Of a stretch of DNA of 64,000 nt, positions 8,831-17,900 are shown in pieces. Origin of the DNA: Lachnospiraceae bacterium JC7 (GTDB lineage Bacteria > Bacillota > Clostridia > Lachnospirales > Lachnospiraceae); the NCBI GenBank assembly GCA_000513555.1, contig ALYD01000015.1:1-64000 (forward strand). Reading direction: 5' to 3'. Position 1 is the stretch's first letter, and each line of letters starts with the position of its first letter. The notes under the pieces were generated by a model that saw only the letters and a list, made by a program, of their open reading frames with translations, made no database searches and had not been told where the DNA came from. A program made the position numbers and the translations under genes.

Positions 8831-9315
8831 CAGTCAATATCTCCTTTCTTGATTTTTTTCAGGTCTTCAATGATATGACCGATAAGATAGATAGAAGCTG
8901 TGCAGCCGCAGATAGGCAGACACATCCATGTGGGACCTCTGTTGAATTTTGGAATGTTTATCCATTTGTAATTCCAGAACTGCTTTGTCGCCAGAGTGCC
9001 GTAATACACCATAAGTACAACAAATATAAGCATCACACAGCTGATAAAAATATGTAATGCTATCTTTAATTTTGGATTTTTAATTGCCTCTGTCAGTGAT
9101 GTAAAGGCAAAATGGGCATCGGAATGTACCATGGCTCCTGCTCCCATAAATACTGCCCAGATAAAAGAATACATGGATACATCTTCAGTCCACATGGCTG
9201 CGATACCGAGATAACGGCATGCCATCTGTAAAACTACTGTCAGAAGGAAAACAAAAAGAAAAAAGCCTCCAACAGCTATCTGGACTTTCTGCATTGTGTC
9301 TAAAAATTTTTTCAT
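8830..9315 (-). CDS. dctQ: TRAP transporter small permease, DctQ subunit
   Basis: 161 residues with four predicted membrane helices, matching the small TRAP permease family; the AMWTEDVSMYSFIWAVFMGA stretch is the typical conserved W-x-E-E/D motif region. It associates with DctM in the membrane. GGAG lies six bases before the ATG. The upstream gap of 78 bases to dctP holds a hairpin, the downstream end overlaps dctM. Confidence 0.9.
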   Translation of the reverse strand: MKKFLDTMQKVQIAVGGFFLFVFLLTVVLQMACRYLGIAAMWTEDVSMYSFIWAVFMGAGAMVHSDAHFAFTSLTEAIKNPKLKIALHIFISCVMLIFVVLMVYYGTLATKQFWNYKWINIPKFNRGPTWMCLPICGCTASIYLIGHIIEDLKKIKKGDID

Positions 9316-9346
9316 GGCTATCTCCAGATGATATACTTATAAATTT

Positions 9347-9380
9347 AAATCTGCCTCATTCTTATAAATGAGACAGATTT
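9347..9380 (-). terminator. Intercistronic hairpin between dctP and dctQ
   Basis: A 13-bp stem (9347-9359 with 9368-9380, one G-U pair) with an eight-base loop and an AAATTTAT tail on the minus strand. Weak U-tail, so more likely a partial terminator or mRNA-stabilising hairpin that keeps the binding protein more abundant than the permease. Confidence 0.6.
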
Positions 9381-9393
9381 GTGTGTTCTTACT

Positions 9394-10476
9394 TTACTTT
9401 GCTGCCTTACGGATCATGTCAAGCTGCTCCTGCATTCCTGTTGACTCTGCAAAAGAATCCTGAATTGAAACAGCTATGTTCTTAAATGCATCGATATCGA
9501 TATCTGCATGCTCTGTGATCACAGCGCCGTCAGCCTTTGCCTTTTCCTTTGATTCGTCATACATCTTGTATGTGATGGCACGCTCTTCAGCTGTAGCAGC
9601 TTCAACCGCCTTATCGATCCAGCCCTTCTGCTCATCAGTAAGCTTGTCATACTTGTTTCCGTCCATAAGGAAAAGTCTGGTTGTGTAATCATGATGTGTC
9701 TCAGAGATATACTTACCGTTTGGAGTCTTGTGATGCTCCTTCTGTGTAAGGTTTGTGTAGTCATTCTCTGCGCCATCAACTACACCCTGCTGAAGCGCCT
9801 GATAGAGCTCGCCCCATGCAACAGTTGTAGGAATAGCTCCGCAGTTCTTGAAGAAATCCTGCTGAACTGATGAAGACTGTGTACGGATGCTGAGGCCCTT
9901 GAGGTCATCCGGCTTTGTAACTGCCTGCTTTGCATATACATCTCTTACTGATGATGACCAGTATCCCATGATACGGAACTGATTTCCTGTCTTCTCCTTA
10001 ACGATATCTCTCATGGCATTTCCGAAATCTCCGTCGAGACATGTCTCCCAGTGATCAAAACTGTCAAAAAGATATTCAAGTGAAAAGATATCGATCTCCG
10101 GAACACCGATAGCAGTCATGAATCCCGGTGAAGAAACAACCATGTCTGCAGCTCCCATTGTCAGCTTCTCAACAAGCTCTGACTCGTTTTCACCGAGAGT
10201 TCCCTTGTGAACTGTAACCTCGATCTTTCCTCCGGATACTTCCTCTGCAACCTCCTTGAACTTATCAAGTCCATAGCTGTATGGATTCTTCGGATCGGTC
10301 TGGTTTGAAGCGATGATCAGGCTAAGCTCCGGTGCGGCTGCCTTTTCTCCGCCTGACTGAGCGGCTGCCTGTGTTTCAGTCTTTGCACCTGTTGTGCCGG
10401 CTGCGCTTCCTCCACAGCCCACAAGCATCGATGCTGCAAGGGATGCAGCCATTAATGTTGATAAGATTCTTCTCAT
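9394..10476 (-). CDS. dctP: TRAP transporter solute-binding lipoprotein, DctP
   Basis: About 360 residues. The N-terminus is a lipoprotein signal peptide with lipobox LVGC (Cys21), followed by a Thr/Ala/Gln-rich linker and a DctP-family fold: NPYSYGLDKFKEVAEEVSGG near the mature N-terminus, then VYAKQAVTKPDDLKGLSIRT containing the conserved Arg that grips the substrate carboxylate, and WGELYQALQQGVVDGAEN. The start at 10476 has GGAG eight bases upstream; the ATG 18 bases earlier lacks one. First gene of the TRAP-cyclase-PanE unit. The substrate is a small carboxylate, otherwise unknown. Confidence 0.92.
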   Translation of the reverse strand: MRRILSTLMAASLAASMLVGCGGSAAGTTGAKTETQAAAQSGGEKAAAPELSLIIASNQTDPKNPYSYGLDKFKEVAEEVSGGKIEVTVHKGTLGENESELVEKLTMGAADMVVSSPGFMTAIGVPEIDIFSLEYLFDSFDHWETCLDGDFGNAMRDIVKEKTGNQFRIMGYWSSSVRDVYAKQAVTKPDDLKGLSIRTQSSSVQQDFFKNCGAIPTTVAWGELYQALQQGVVDGAENDYTNLTQKEHHKTPNGKYISETHHDYTTRLFLMDGNKYDKLTDEQKGWIDKAVEAATAEERAITYKMYDESKEKAKADGAVITEHADIDIDAFKNIAVSIQDSFAESTGMQEQLDMIRKAAK

Positions 10477-10563
10477 TTTTACTACTCCTCTCATTGGTAA
10501 AAATATAAAATGGATCGTATGATCTCACATACTTCATAATTCAGATTGTCTCGTGAATTGTTC

Positions 10564-10577
10564 TGTAAATGCTTACA
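10564..10577. promoter_or_regulatory. Palindromic operator candidate at the dctP transcription start
   Basis: TGTAAATGCTTACA is an inverted repeat (TGTAA, four bases, TTACA). It lies six bases from the -10 element of the dctP promoter, across the predicted transcription start, where a repressor would block initiation. It partly resembles a catabolite-responsive element but lacks the central CG. No regulator gene is adjacent. Confidence 0.5.
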
Positions 10578-10582
10578 TTTGT

Positions 10583-10611
10583 ATAATAGCGCACAAATTG
10601 TCCTACATCAA
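10583..10611 (-). promoter_or_regulatory. dctP promoter
   Basis: Minus strand: TTGATG (10606-10611), 17-base spacer, TATTAT (10583-10588). Leader of about 100 bases to the dctP start codon. The rest of the 10477-10872 gap is AT-rich and contains only this promoter, the palindrome and the lysA terminator. Confidence 0.65.
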
Positions 10612-10700
10612 GCAAACATAATTATACACAATGACGAAATAGTTTCTCTCGATTTGTTCGTAATGTCCAAAGCAAAAAGATTACAATATGTTTATTTGTA

Positions 10701-10751
10701 CAAAAAAACGGATATCATTTTGCACATTCCAAGTGCCAAACGATATCCGTT
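10701..10751 (-). terminator. lysA terminator
   Basis: Minus-strand stem AACGGATATC (10742-10751) with GATATCCGTT (10707-10716), an internal GGCACTTGGAATGTGC sub-hairpin, and a run of seven T. It lies about 120 bases after the lysA stop. Confidence 0.8.
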
Positions 10752-10872
10752 AAATTATTAAAATATATATGAATATATAAAAGTCTTAAGTATATCTCAG
10801 GCTTATACTTACAGAAAGACCCTAAGCTCCTTAGATCTAAAAAAGCTTTCCGGTGATCTTTCCCATGACATA

Positions 10873-12138
10873 TCAGAGATATTTCTTCATGGTGTCATCA
10901 ATGTCAAGTGTTGCAAAGTAATCTGCCGGAGTCTGGGCACGGCGGATAAGCTTTACAGATCCGTCTTCTTTCAGAAGAAGCTCACTGGACCAAAGCTTTC
11001 CGTTGTAGTTATAGCCCATGGCAAATCCATGCGCACCTGCATCATGAATGAAGAGATAATCCCCCTTCTGAAGCTCCGGAAGCTCACGATCAATTGCGAA
11101 CTTGTCATTGTTCTCGCAGAGAGAGCCTACTACATCGTAGATCTTGTCACAGGGAGCCTCTTCCTTGCCGAGAACTGTGATATGGTGATAAGCACCGTAC
11201 ATGGCAGGTCTCATGAGGTTTACAGCACAGGCATCAACTCCCGCATACTCCTTGTAGGTGTGTTTGAAGTGGATGACCTTTGTGATAAGAGCTCCGAAAG
11301 GACCGGTCATAAAACGACCCATCTCTGTATAGATACTTATATCTCCAAGTCCGTTTGGAACCAGGATCTCGTCAAATTCACGATGTACTCCTGCACCGAT
11401 CTCCTCGATATCGTTTCCCGTCTGATCAGGCTTATAAGGGATTCCCACTCCACCTGAAAGATTTATGAAGTCCAGAGAAACTCCGGTCTCTTCCTTGATT
11501 CTTACCGCAAGCTCGAAAAGCTGTCTTGCAAGTGTAGGATAATAGTCATTTGTGACTGTGTTGGATGCGAGGAAAGAATGCATACCAAAATGCTTTACTC
11601 CCTTTTCCTTAAGGATACGGTATCCCTCGATGATCTGATCTGTGGTAAGGCCGTACTTTGCATCCTGAGGATTATCCATGATGGTGTTGGCGATGGTGAA
11701 ATATCCGCCCGGATTATAACGGAGTGACAGAGTTTCAGGCAGATAACCGAGAGTCTCTTCCAGCTCCTCTATATTTGTGAAATCATCAAGATTTATGATT
11801 CCGCCGAGCTTCTCACAAAATTTATACTCACTGAGTGGTGTTTCGTTGGAGGAGAACATGATCTCATGTCCTGAAAATCCACATGCATCAGACATCTGGA
11901 GCTCTGTAAGTGAACTGCAGTCTGTTCCGCAGCCCTCTTCTCTGAGTATCTTGAGGATCGAAGGATTCGGACATGCCTTTACGGCAAAATACTCTTTAAA
12001 TCCCTTATTCCATCCGAAAGCTTTATGAACTTTTCTGGCATTTTCTCTTATGCCCTTCTCGTCATAAAGATAAAAAGGAGTGTCGTAGGTCTCGTTGATC
12101 TTACGAACCTGCTCAAGTGTTGCATATGGTGTTTTCAT
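10873..12138 (-). CDS. lysA: Diaminopimelate decarboxylase (group III PLP fold)
   Basis: 421 residues. Converts meso-diaminopimelate to lysine, the last step of lysine synthesis. The alanine-racemase-type PLP barrel shows the Schiff-base lysine in YFAVKACPNP (about residue 55), the INLSGGVGIPY phosphate-binding loop, TEMGRFMTG and VGSLCENNDKF with the catalytic Cys. It differs from B. subtilis LysA (GMHSF for GLHCH, EMGR for EPGR) and resembles the shorter clostridial/Bacteroidetes branch, so a related substrate cannot be excluded. Start at 12138 has AGGAGG six bases upstream; an upstream in-frame ATG at 12210 would fall inside the terminator hairpin. Preceded by a structured leader. Confidence 0.85.
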   Translation of the reverse strand: MKTPYATLEQVRKINETYDTPFYLYDEKGIRENARKVHKAFGWNKGFKEYFAVKACPNPSILKILREEGCGTDCSSLTELQMSDACGFSGHEIMFSSNETPLSEYKFCEKLGGIINLDDFTNIEELEETLGYLPETLSLRYNPGGYFTIANTIMDNPQDAKYGLTTDQIIEGYRILKEKGVKHFGMHSFLASNTVTNDYYPTLARQLFELAVRIKEETGVSLDFINLSGGVGIPYKPDQTGNDIEEIGAGVHREFDEILVPNGLGDISIYTEMGRFMTGPFGALITKVIHFKHTYKEYAGVDACAVNLMRPAMYGAYHHITVLGKEEAPCDKIYDVVGSLCENNDKFAIDRELPELQKGDYLFIHDAGAHGFAMGYNYNGKLWSSELLLKEDGSVKLIRRAQTPADYFATLDIDDTMKKYL

Positions 12139-12159
12139 TGTTATCCTCCTCAAAAGCTT

Positions 12160-12198
12160 TAAAAATAAGACCCCACAAATACCGATTTGTGAGGTCTT
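12160..12198 (-). terminator. Terminator in the lysA leader (pyk terminator or attenuator)
   Basis: Minus-strand 14-bp stem AAGACCTCACAAAT/ATTTGTGGGGTCTT (one G-U pair), four-base loop, then ATTTTT. It stands 22 bases upstream of the lysA start codon and about 150 bases after the pyk stop. The position right before the ribosome-binding site fits transcription attenuation of lysA as well as simple pyk termination. Confidence 0.75.
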
Positions 12199-12225
12199 TA
12201 TCCTCATCATGATGAAATATCATCT

Positions 12226-12305
12226 GTAAAGATGTGAGCGCCTGTAATCGCCACTCAATGATGATACACTACACTCTCATTGTGTGCAATGAATTTCATC
12301 TTTAC
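12226..12305 (-). ncRNA. Structured RNA in the pyk-lysA gap, candidate lysA leader element
   Basis: A perfect 9-bp helix GTAAAGATG (12297-12305) with CATCTTTAC (12226-12234) closes a 62-base region containing TCATTG-CACA-CAATGA and a GAGTG...CGCTC helix, giving a multi-branched fold just before the terminator at 12160-12198. The arrangement (folded domain, terminator, ribosome-binding site, biosynthetic gene) is that of a riboswitch or attenuator. It does not match the lysine riboswitch (L-box) core that I know. Function is inference. Confidence 0.4.
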
Positions 12306-12346
12306 ATGATATAACATCCTGATGAATTTGAGAAATAATTTTTTGT

Positions 12347-13777
12347 TTATGCTCCCATTACTCGCATGATGTTTGTTGCTGTAACAGGCTGATTACGTGT
12401 AAGTCTCGAAAGGATACCGGCTGTGATTACACAAAGGTCACCCTTCTCAACGATTCCGCGGTTGCGAAGCTCATCCATGGAATTCTCGAAAAGCTCGTCG
12501 GTCGTATCCGATCTTCTTGCCCAGATTGGTGATACTCCCCAGAGAAGCATCATCTGTCTGACAGTTGCCTGACTTGGTGACATGGCATAAATAGGTGTTG
12601 CAGGACGGTACTTGGAGATAAGTCTCGCTGTTGAACCTGTAAGTGATGGAACGATAAGTGCCTTTGCCTTAAGCTCTGAAGCTGTTGTTACGGATGCAGC
12701 ACAAACTGCGTTTGAGATATTGGCATAGGTGTTGCTGTCCACTCTGCGTTTCTTATACATATTGTAATCAAGGAACTGCTCTGTGTACTCTACGATGGAT
12801 GCCATCATTTCGAGAGCCTCTACAGGATACTTACCTGCAGCAGTCTCGCCTGAAAGCATAACCGCGTCTGTTCCGTTATATACAGCATTGGCAACGTCAG
12901 TTACCTCTGCTCTTGTAGGACGAGGATTACGGATCATGGAATCAAGCATCTGTGTTGCTGTGATTACAAGCTTTCCAGCGTAGTTTGCCTTGTTGATCAT
13001 CTCCTTCTGGAGCTGAGGAAGTCTCTTTGCCTCAACCTCAACACCGAGATCACCACGTGCTACCATGATACCGTCAGCTGCCTCGATGATGGCATCAAGG
13101 TTATCAAGACCCTCCTGGGACTCGATCTTTGCGATGATCTTCATGGTTGAACCCGCATTATCGATGATCTCACGGATCTGGTGAATAGTCTCTGCATTAC
13201 GAACGAAGGAAGCTGCAACGAAGTCAAAACCAACCTCGATACCGAACTTGATATCCTCGATATCCTTCTCTGTAAGGCCCGGAAGGCGAATGCTTACATT
13301 AGGAACATTTACGCCCTTCTTCTCTCCAAGCTCACCACCGTTTGTTACCTCACAAAGGATATCTGTTCCCTCTACCTTCTTGACCTTGAGACCGATAAGT
13401 CCGTCATCAATAAGGATAACGCTTCCCTCGGAAACATCCTCGTTAAGTCCGTCGTAGTTTATATAAACCTTATCCTTGGTGCCTACGCACTCTACTGTTG
13501 TAAGGATGATCTCATTTCCTGCCTCAAGAGTAACCTTCTTATGATCCTCAAGCTCACCTGTACGTATCTCAGGGCCCTTTGTATCAAGAAGTGCTGCGAT
13601 CTCACGTCCGCTGTCCTTACGTGCTTCCTTAAGAAGCGCAAGTCTTTCAAGATGCTCCTGATGGCTTCCGTGAGAGAAGTTGAAACGGGCAACATCCATA
13701 TTATCAGCAAGCTTTCTCAAAATTGTATAGTCATTTTCATTAGGTCCGAGTGTACATACGATCTTAGTTTTTCTCAT
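12347..13777 (-). CDS. pyk: Pyruvate kinase
   Basis: Transfers phosphate from phosphoenolpyruvate to ADP, giving ATP and pyruvate; it feeds the PflB reaction encoded elsewhere in this window. 476 residues, the compact type without the C-terminal PEP-utiliser extension found in Bacillus. Visible motifs: RFNFSHGSHQEH, LDTKGPEIRTG near residue 65, the active-site IIAKIESQEGLDN and the MVARGDLGVEV signature near 240, and AVMLSGETAAGKYP. AGGAGG lies seven bases before the ATG. The rhomboid-like gene ends 41 bases upstream and may be co-transcribed. Confidence 0.97.
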   Translation of the reverse strand: MRKTKIVCTLGPNENDYTILRKLADNMDVARFNFSHGSHQEHLERLALLKEARKDSGREIAALLDTKGPEIRTGELEDHKKVTLEAGNEIILTTVECVGTKDKVYINYDGLNEDVSEGSVILIDDGLIGLKVKKVEGTDILCEVTNGGELGEKKGVNVPNVSIRLPGLTEKDIEDIKFGIEVGFDFVAASFVRNAETIHQIREIIDNAGSTMKIIAKIESQEGLDNLDAIIEAADGIMVARGDLGVEVEAKRLPQLQKEMINKANYAGKLVITATQMLDSMIRNPRPTRAEVTDVANAVYNGTDAVMLSGETAAGKYPVEALEMMASIVEYTEQFLDYNMYKKRRVDSNTYANISNAVCAASVTTASELKAKALIVPSLTGSTARLISKYRPATPIYAMSPSQATVRQMMLLWGVSPIWARRSDTTDELFENSMDELRNRGIVEKGDLCVITAGILSRLTRNQPVTATNIMRVMGA

Positions 13778-13818
13778 TAATTAGCCTCCTAAAACTTATA
13801 ATCAGTGTTCAATTACTA

Positions 13819-14466
13819 TTATCTGAAATCATTAATATGGAAAACATTGCGCTTCCTGGGTTTCTGATTTGAAAGGTAGAAGAACAATGCCACATTTAAA
13901 AGTGAAAGTGCGATAGCGACTTTTGTTCCGAGATCAGGTGTTCCCAGGAAAATAAAAATATAGAGAACCACCTCCGCTATGGCCAGCCAGCGCGCTTTTA
14001 TGGGGATGATAAAATAAAGCATAAAGGTAGCATCCGGAAAAGTAAGCGCGTATGCAAGGAATATGCTGAAGGTCATATAGGTCGGATACAGCTGCAATGA
14101 CACTCCTGTTACGATATATATGAGGAGCGCCGAAAAAACCAGCATAATGGCACCCGAGAAGAAAAAGAAATTATATTTAAAGGTACCCCACAGCTGCTCC
14201 AGTGTCATACCGAGACTATAGTAGACAAATACAGCCACCACCATCCAGATAATACTCGTGGAAGGCGGATAAAAAAGGAAAGTCACGATACGCCATATAT
14301 GTCCGTGAAGTATAGCCTCAGGATCCAGATCCAGATAGAAATAGTAAAGCATAGGGTTGAACATCTGAATGAGGAATCCCACCACATATATAACGCAGAT
14401 GTATTTCATAAGATCCGGTACAGCATACCGTCCGAATTTCCGTTCAAGCTTTTGAAATAAAGTCAA
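13819..14466 (-). CDS. Rhomboid-fold membrane protein lacking the catalytic Ser motif
   Basis: 215 residues with about six membrane helices. HGHIWRIVTFLFYP near residue 55 and the first-loop W-R pattern, followed by LEQLWGTFKYNFFFFSG, match the rhomboid family. The GxSG active-site motif expected in helix 4 is replaced by PTYMTFSIFLAYALTF, and no matching helix-6 His is seen in GTKVAIALSLLNVALFF, so proteolysis is unlikely. Such pseudo-rhomboids (iRhom or derlin-like) bind or route membrane proteins. Likely promoter at 14524-14552; probably co-transcribed with pyk downstream. Role unknown. Confidence 0.7.
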   Translation of the reverse strand: MTLFQKLERKFGRYAVPDLMKYICVIYVVGFLIQMFNPMLYYFYLDLDPEAILHGHIWRIVTFLFYPPSTSIIWMVVAVFVYYSLGMTLEQLWGTFKYNFFFFSGAIMLVFSALLIYIVTGVSLQLYPTYMTFSIFLAYALTFPDATFMLYFIIPIKARWLAIAEVVLYIFIFLGTPDLGTKVAIALSLLNVALFFYLSNQKPRKRNVFHINDFR

Positions 14467-14523
14467 ATCAAATCTCCTTAGTTTTTAATGTGATGCTTAA
14501 GAACATCCCGAAAATTTTCATAA

Positions 14524-14552
14524 AGTATATAATCTGCGAATTTCTTTTTCAA
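14524..14552 (-). promoter_or_regulatory. Promoter of the rhomboid-like gene (and pyk)
   Basis: Minus strand: TTGAAA (14547-14552), 17-base spacer, TATACT (14524-14529). Leader of about 50 bases; AAGGAG lies just before the gene. Confidence 0.6.
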
Positions 14553-14650
14553 GGCGAAATGTGCTTAAAAAAAAACATTTTACCCTTTTTTCATAATTTT
14601 AAAATGTATACAGTTCACCACATGTTCACAAAAGTTTTACATTATTACGG

Positions 14651-14679
14651 TTGAACGCAATCTAACTAAATGTTAAGAT
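14651..14679 (+). promoter_or_regulatory. Promoter of the CoA-enzyme activase gene
   Basis: TTGAAC (14651-14656), 17-base spacer, TAAGAT (14674-14679). A less regular alternative, TTGGTT with TATAGG, lies 30 bases further on. Confidence 0.5.
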
Positions 14680-14685
14680 TACATT

Positions 14686-14936
14686 TTGGTTCATACACTA
14701 TTAATATAGGAAGAATCTTATGTAAGTGTCCATAACTGCACAGGGATGCACTGTATCCCGTGCCGGGAAAACTCTGAATATACCTTTAGTGAAGCCGTAA
14801 AAACGGTTCCGCTATGTTATCACAGCTTATCTCGTATCGTGACACCTGCATCGTCTTATAACTATTCGGCAGATTTTAGGGAGAAAATAATTCTTTCTGT
14901 CAAATGGTTACTTATATAGAATGGGGTTTTTTATTT
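14686..14936 (+). other. Long structured 5' leader of the activase gene
   Basis: About 250 bases without a gene. Hairpins visible: GGGAT/ATCCC with a seven-base loop (14742-14758) and GCCGT/ACGGT with a four-base loop near 14791-14804. No U-run terminator is seen before the start codon. I compared it with c-di-GMP-I, SAM, glycine and cobalamin riboswitch cores from memory and found no match. A GGGAGA box at about 14880 is too far from either start codon to be the ribosome-binding site. Confidence 0.4.
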
Positions 14937-17900
14937 ATGCAGCAATACAGACTTGGAATTGATATAGGCTCGACTACTGTCAAGATCGCTATTCTGGATT
15001 CTGAAAAGAATCTTATGTTCTCGGATTATCGCAGACACCATGCTGATATTCAGGGAACTCTTGCGGATATTCTCGAAGAAGCGAAGGACAGACTCGGCGA
15101 GATCAGCCTTTCCGTTGTCATCACAGGCTCCGGCGGACTGACACTCAGCAAGCACATGGACGCCTTCTTTTGTCAGGAAGTAGTAGCTGTAGCCACAGCA
15201 CTCAAGGACTATCGTCCTGACACTGATGTGGCCATAGAGCTAGGCGGAGAAGACGCAAAGATCATATATTTTAAGGGTGGTATCGATCAGCGAATGAATG
15301 GTATCTGTGCCGGCGGTACCGGATCCTTCATCGATCAGATGGCCTCTCTTCTCCATACAGATGCAGCCGGACTCAATATACTTGCAAAGGACTATCAGAT
15401 GATCTATCCGATAGCTGCCCGCTGCGGAGTATTTGCAAAAACGGATATCCAGCCTTTGATCAATGAAGGAGCCGCAAGGGAGGATCTTGCCGCATCCATT
15501 TTTCAGGCTGTTGTCAATCAGACCATTTCAGGCCTTGCCCAGGGCAAGCCTATCAGAGGGCATGTGGCATTTCTCGGAGGCCCTCTTCACTTCATGCCGG
15601 AATTACGAAAGGCCTTTATCCGCACTCTGAATCTTCAGGGGCCGGAGATCATAGAACCTGAAAACAGTCACCTTTTCGCGGCTATAGGTTCCTGCCTTAA
15701 CTGTCCTTCGGATGCAAAAACCGCCTCCATTGGCACTCTTATCGACCTGCTCCGAAACGGTATCAAGATGGATGCAGAGCTCAAACGTATGGAGCCTCTT
15801 TTTGAAAACGAGGCACAGTACAGAGAGTTCACAGAACGTCATTCAAAGGCCCGGGTTAAAACAGCAGATCTTTCGGATTATCATGGCAATGTCTATCTCG
15901 GAATAGATGCGGGATCCACCACCACAAAGCTGGCTCTCGTATCCGAGGATGGCGAGCTTTTATATAAGTTCTACAAGAACAACAACGGTTCCCCTATAGC
16001 GACATCTATAGAGTCCATGAAGGAAATAAAGTCTCTTCTTCCCGAGGATGCACGTATAGCTTATGCCTGCTCAACCGGTTATGGTGAAGCTCTTCTTAAA
16101 TCAGCATTCCAGCTTGATGAAGGAGAGGTTGAGACCATCTCCCACTACTATGCCGCTTCCTTCTTTGACCCTGAAGTCGATTGCATTCTCGACATCGGCG
16201 GTCAGGACATGAAGTGCATCCGTATAAAGGATGGCACAGTTGATTCTGTTCAGCTCAACGAGGCCTGCTCAAGCGGATGCGGATCATTCCTTGAGACATT
16301 TGCAAAGTCACTGGATTTTTCAGTTATTGATTTTGCAAAAGAGGCTCTTTATGCCGAAAATCCTACAGATCTCGGCTCAAGATGCACTGTTTTCATGAAT
16401 TCAAATGTTAAACAGGCTCAGAAGGAAGGTGCGACTGTATCGGATATTTCCGCAGGACTTGCCTACTCTGTTATCAAGAACGCCCTTTTCAAGGTAATCA
16501 AGGTAACAGATGCAAAGGAACTCGGAAGACACATAGTCGTACAGGGCGGAACCTTCTACAATGATGCCGTTCTCCGTGCTTTTGAGAATCTTCTCGGTGC
16601 TCATGTGGTACGTCCTGATATAGCCGGCATCATGGGTGCATTCGGTGCCGCTCTGATCGCAAGAGAAAGATATCACCTTGCCAACGAGAAACTGAAGAAC
16701 ATGAAGCCGACAGAGGAGGTCAAGGTCCCACGTACCGCATACGGACGCGTTCAGACCACCATGCTTCCCATCGACGATATCATCAACCTTAAATACACTA
16801 CTAAAATGACCCGCTGTCAGGGCTGCAACAACCACTGCGTCCTGACCATAAACCAGTTCGGTGCCGGAAGGAACTTCATTTCCGGAAACCGCTGCGAGCG
16901 CGGCCTCGGCAAGACAAAGATAAAGAGGGACATTCCAAACCTTTTTGCCTATAAGCTTCAGAGAATGTTCGACTACGAACCGCTGCCTCAGGATATAGCA
17001 GAGCGCGGAGAAGTTGGTATCCCGAGAGTCCTCAATATGTACGAGAACTATCCTTTCTGGGCGACCTTCTTCCGTGAGCTCAAGTTCAGGACTGTACTCT
17101 CTCCCGCAAGCACCAGAAAGATCTACGAGCTCGGAATAGAGACCATTCCATCCGAGTCAGAGTGCTATCCTGCGAAGATAGCCCATGGACATGTTGAATG
17201 GCTCATAAGAAACGGTCAGAAGTTTATCTTCTATCCATGCATACCTTATGAGCGTAATGAGACACCTGATGCAGGTAATCATTATAACTGTCCTATGGTC
17301 ACTTCCTATGCCGAGAACATAAAAAACAACGTGGAGGGTCTCGAGGATAACTCGATCATGTTCATGAAGCCGTTTTTGGCCTTCACCAACGAGAAGATCT
17401 GTACAGACCAGCTGGTAAAGATATTTGCACATCCTGAGGAAGGTGAACATTCCATCCGTCCTGTAGGTGACCTTACAGCGCAGAAAATAGCCGAACAGTT
17501 CAAGAAATGGAACTTCACCGAAGAAGAGATACGTTCGGCTGCCCATGAAGCATGGGTTGAGCTTACACAGGCTCACCTCGACATGCAGAAAAAGGGTGAG
17601 GAAACTCTCAGATGGATGAAGGAGACCGGTCACAGGGGAATAGTTCTTGCAGGACGTCCTTACCATGTCGATCCTGAGATCAACCATGGTATACCTGAGC
17701 TTATCACAAGCTACGATTTCGCCATCCTGACCGAGGATTCCATTTCTCATCTCGGACAGGTGGAGAGACCTATCATCGTAACGGACCAGTGGATGTATCA
17801 CACGAGACTCTACCGTGCCGCAGAGTATGTAAAGACCAGAGAAGATCTTGATCTCATCCAGCTCAACTCCTTCGGCTGCGGTCTCGATGCGGTCACTATA

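Noticed and set aside
12226-12305. Lysine riboswitch (L-box) before lysA
   Set aside because: The expected five-helix junction and conserved core strings are not present; kept only as an unassigned structured RNA.
14686-14936. c-di-GMP-I or cobalamin riboswitch before the activase
   Set aside because: CACAGGG is present but none of the other conserved core segments follows.
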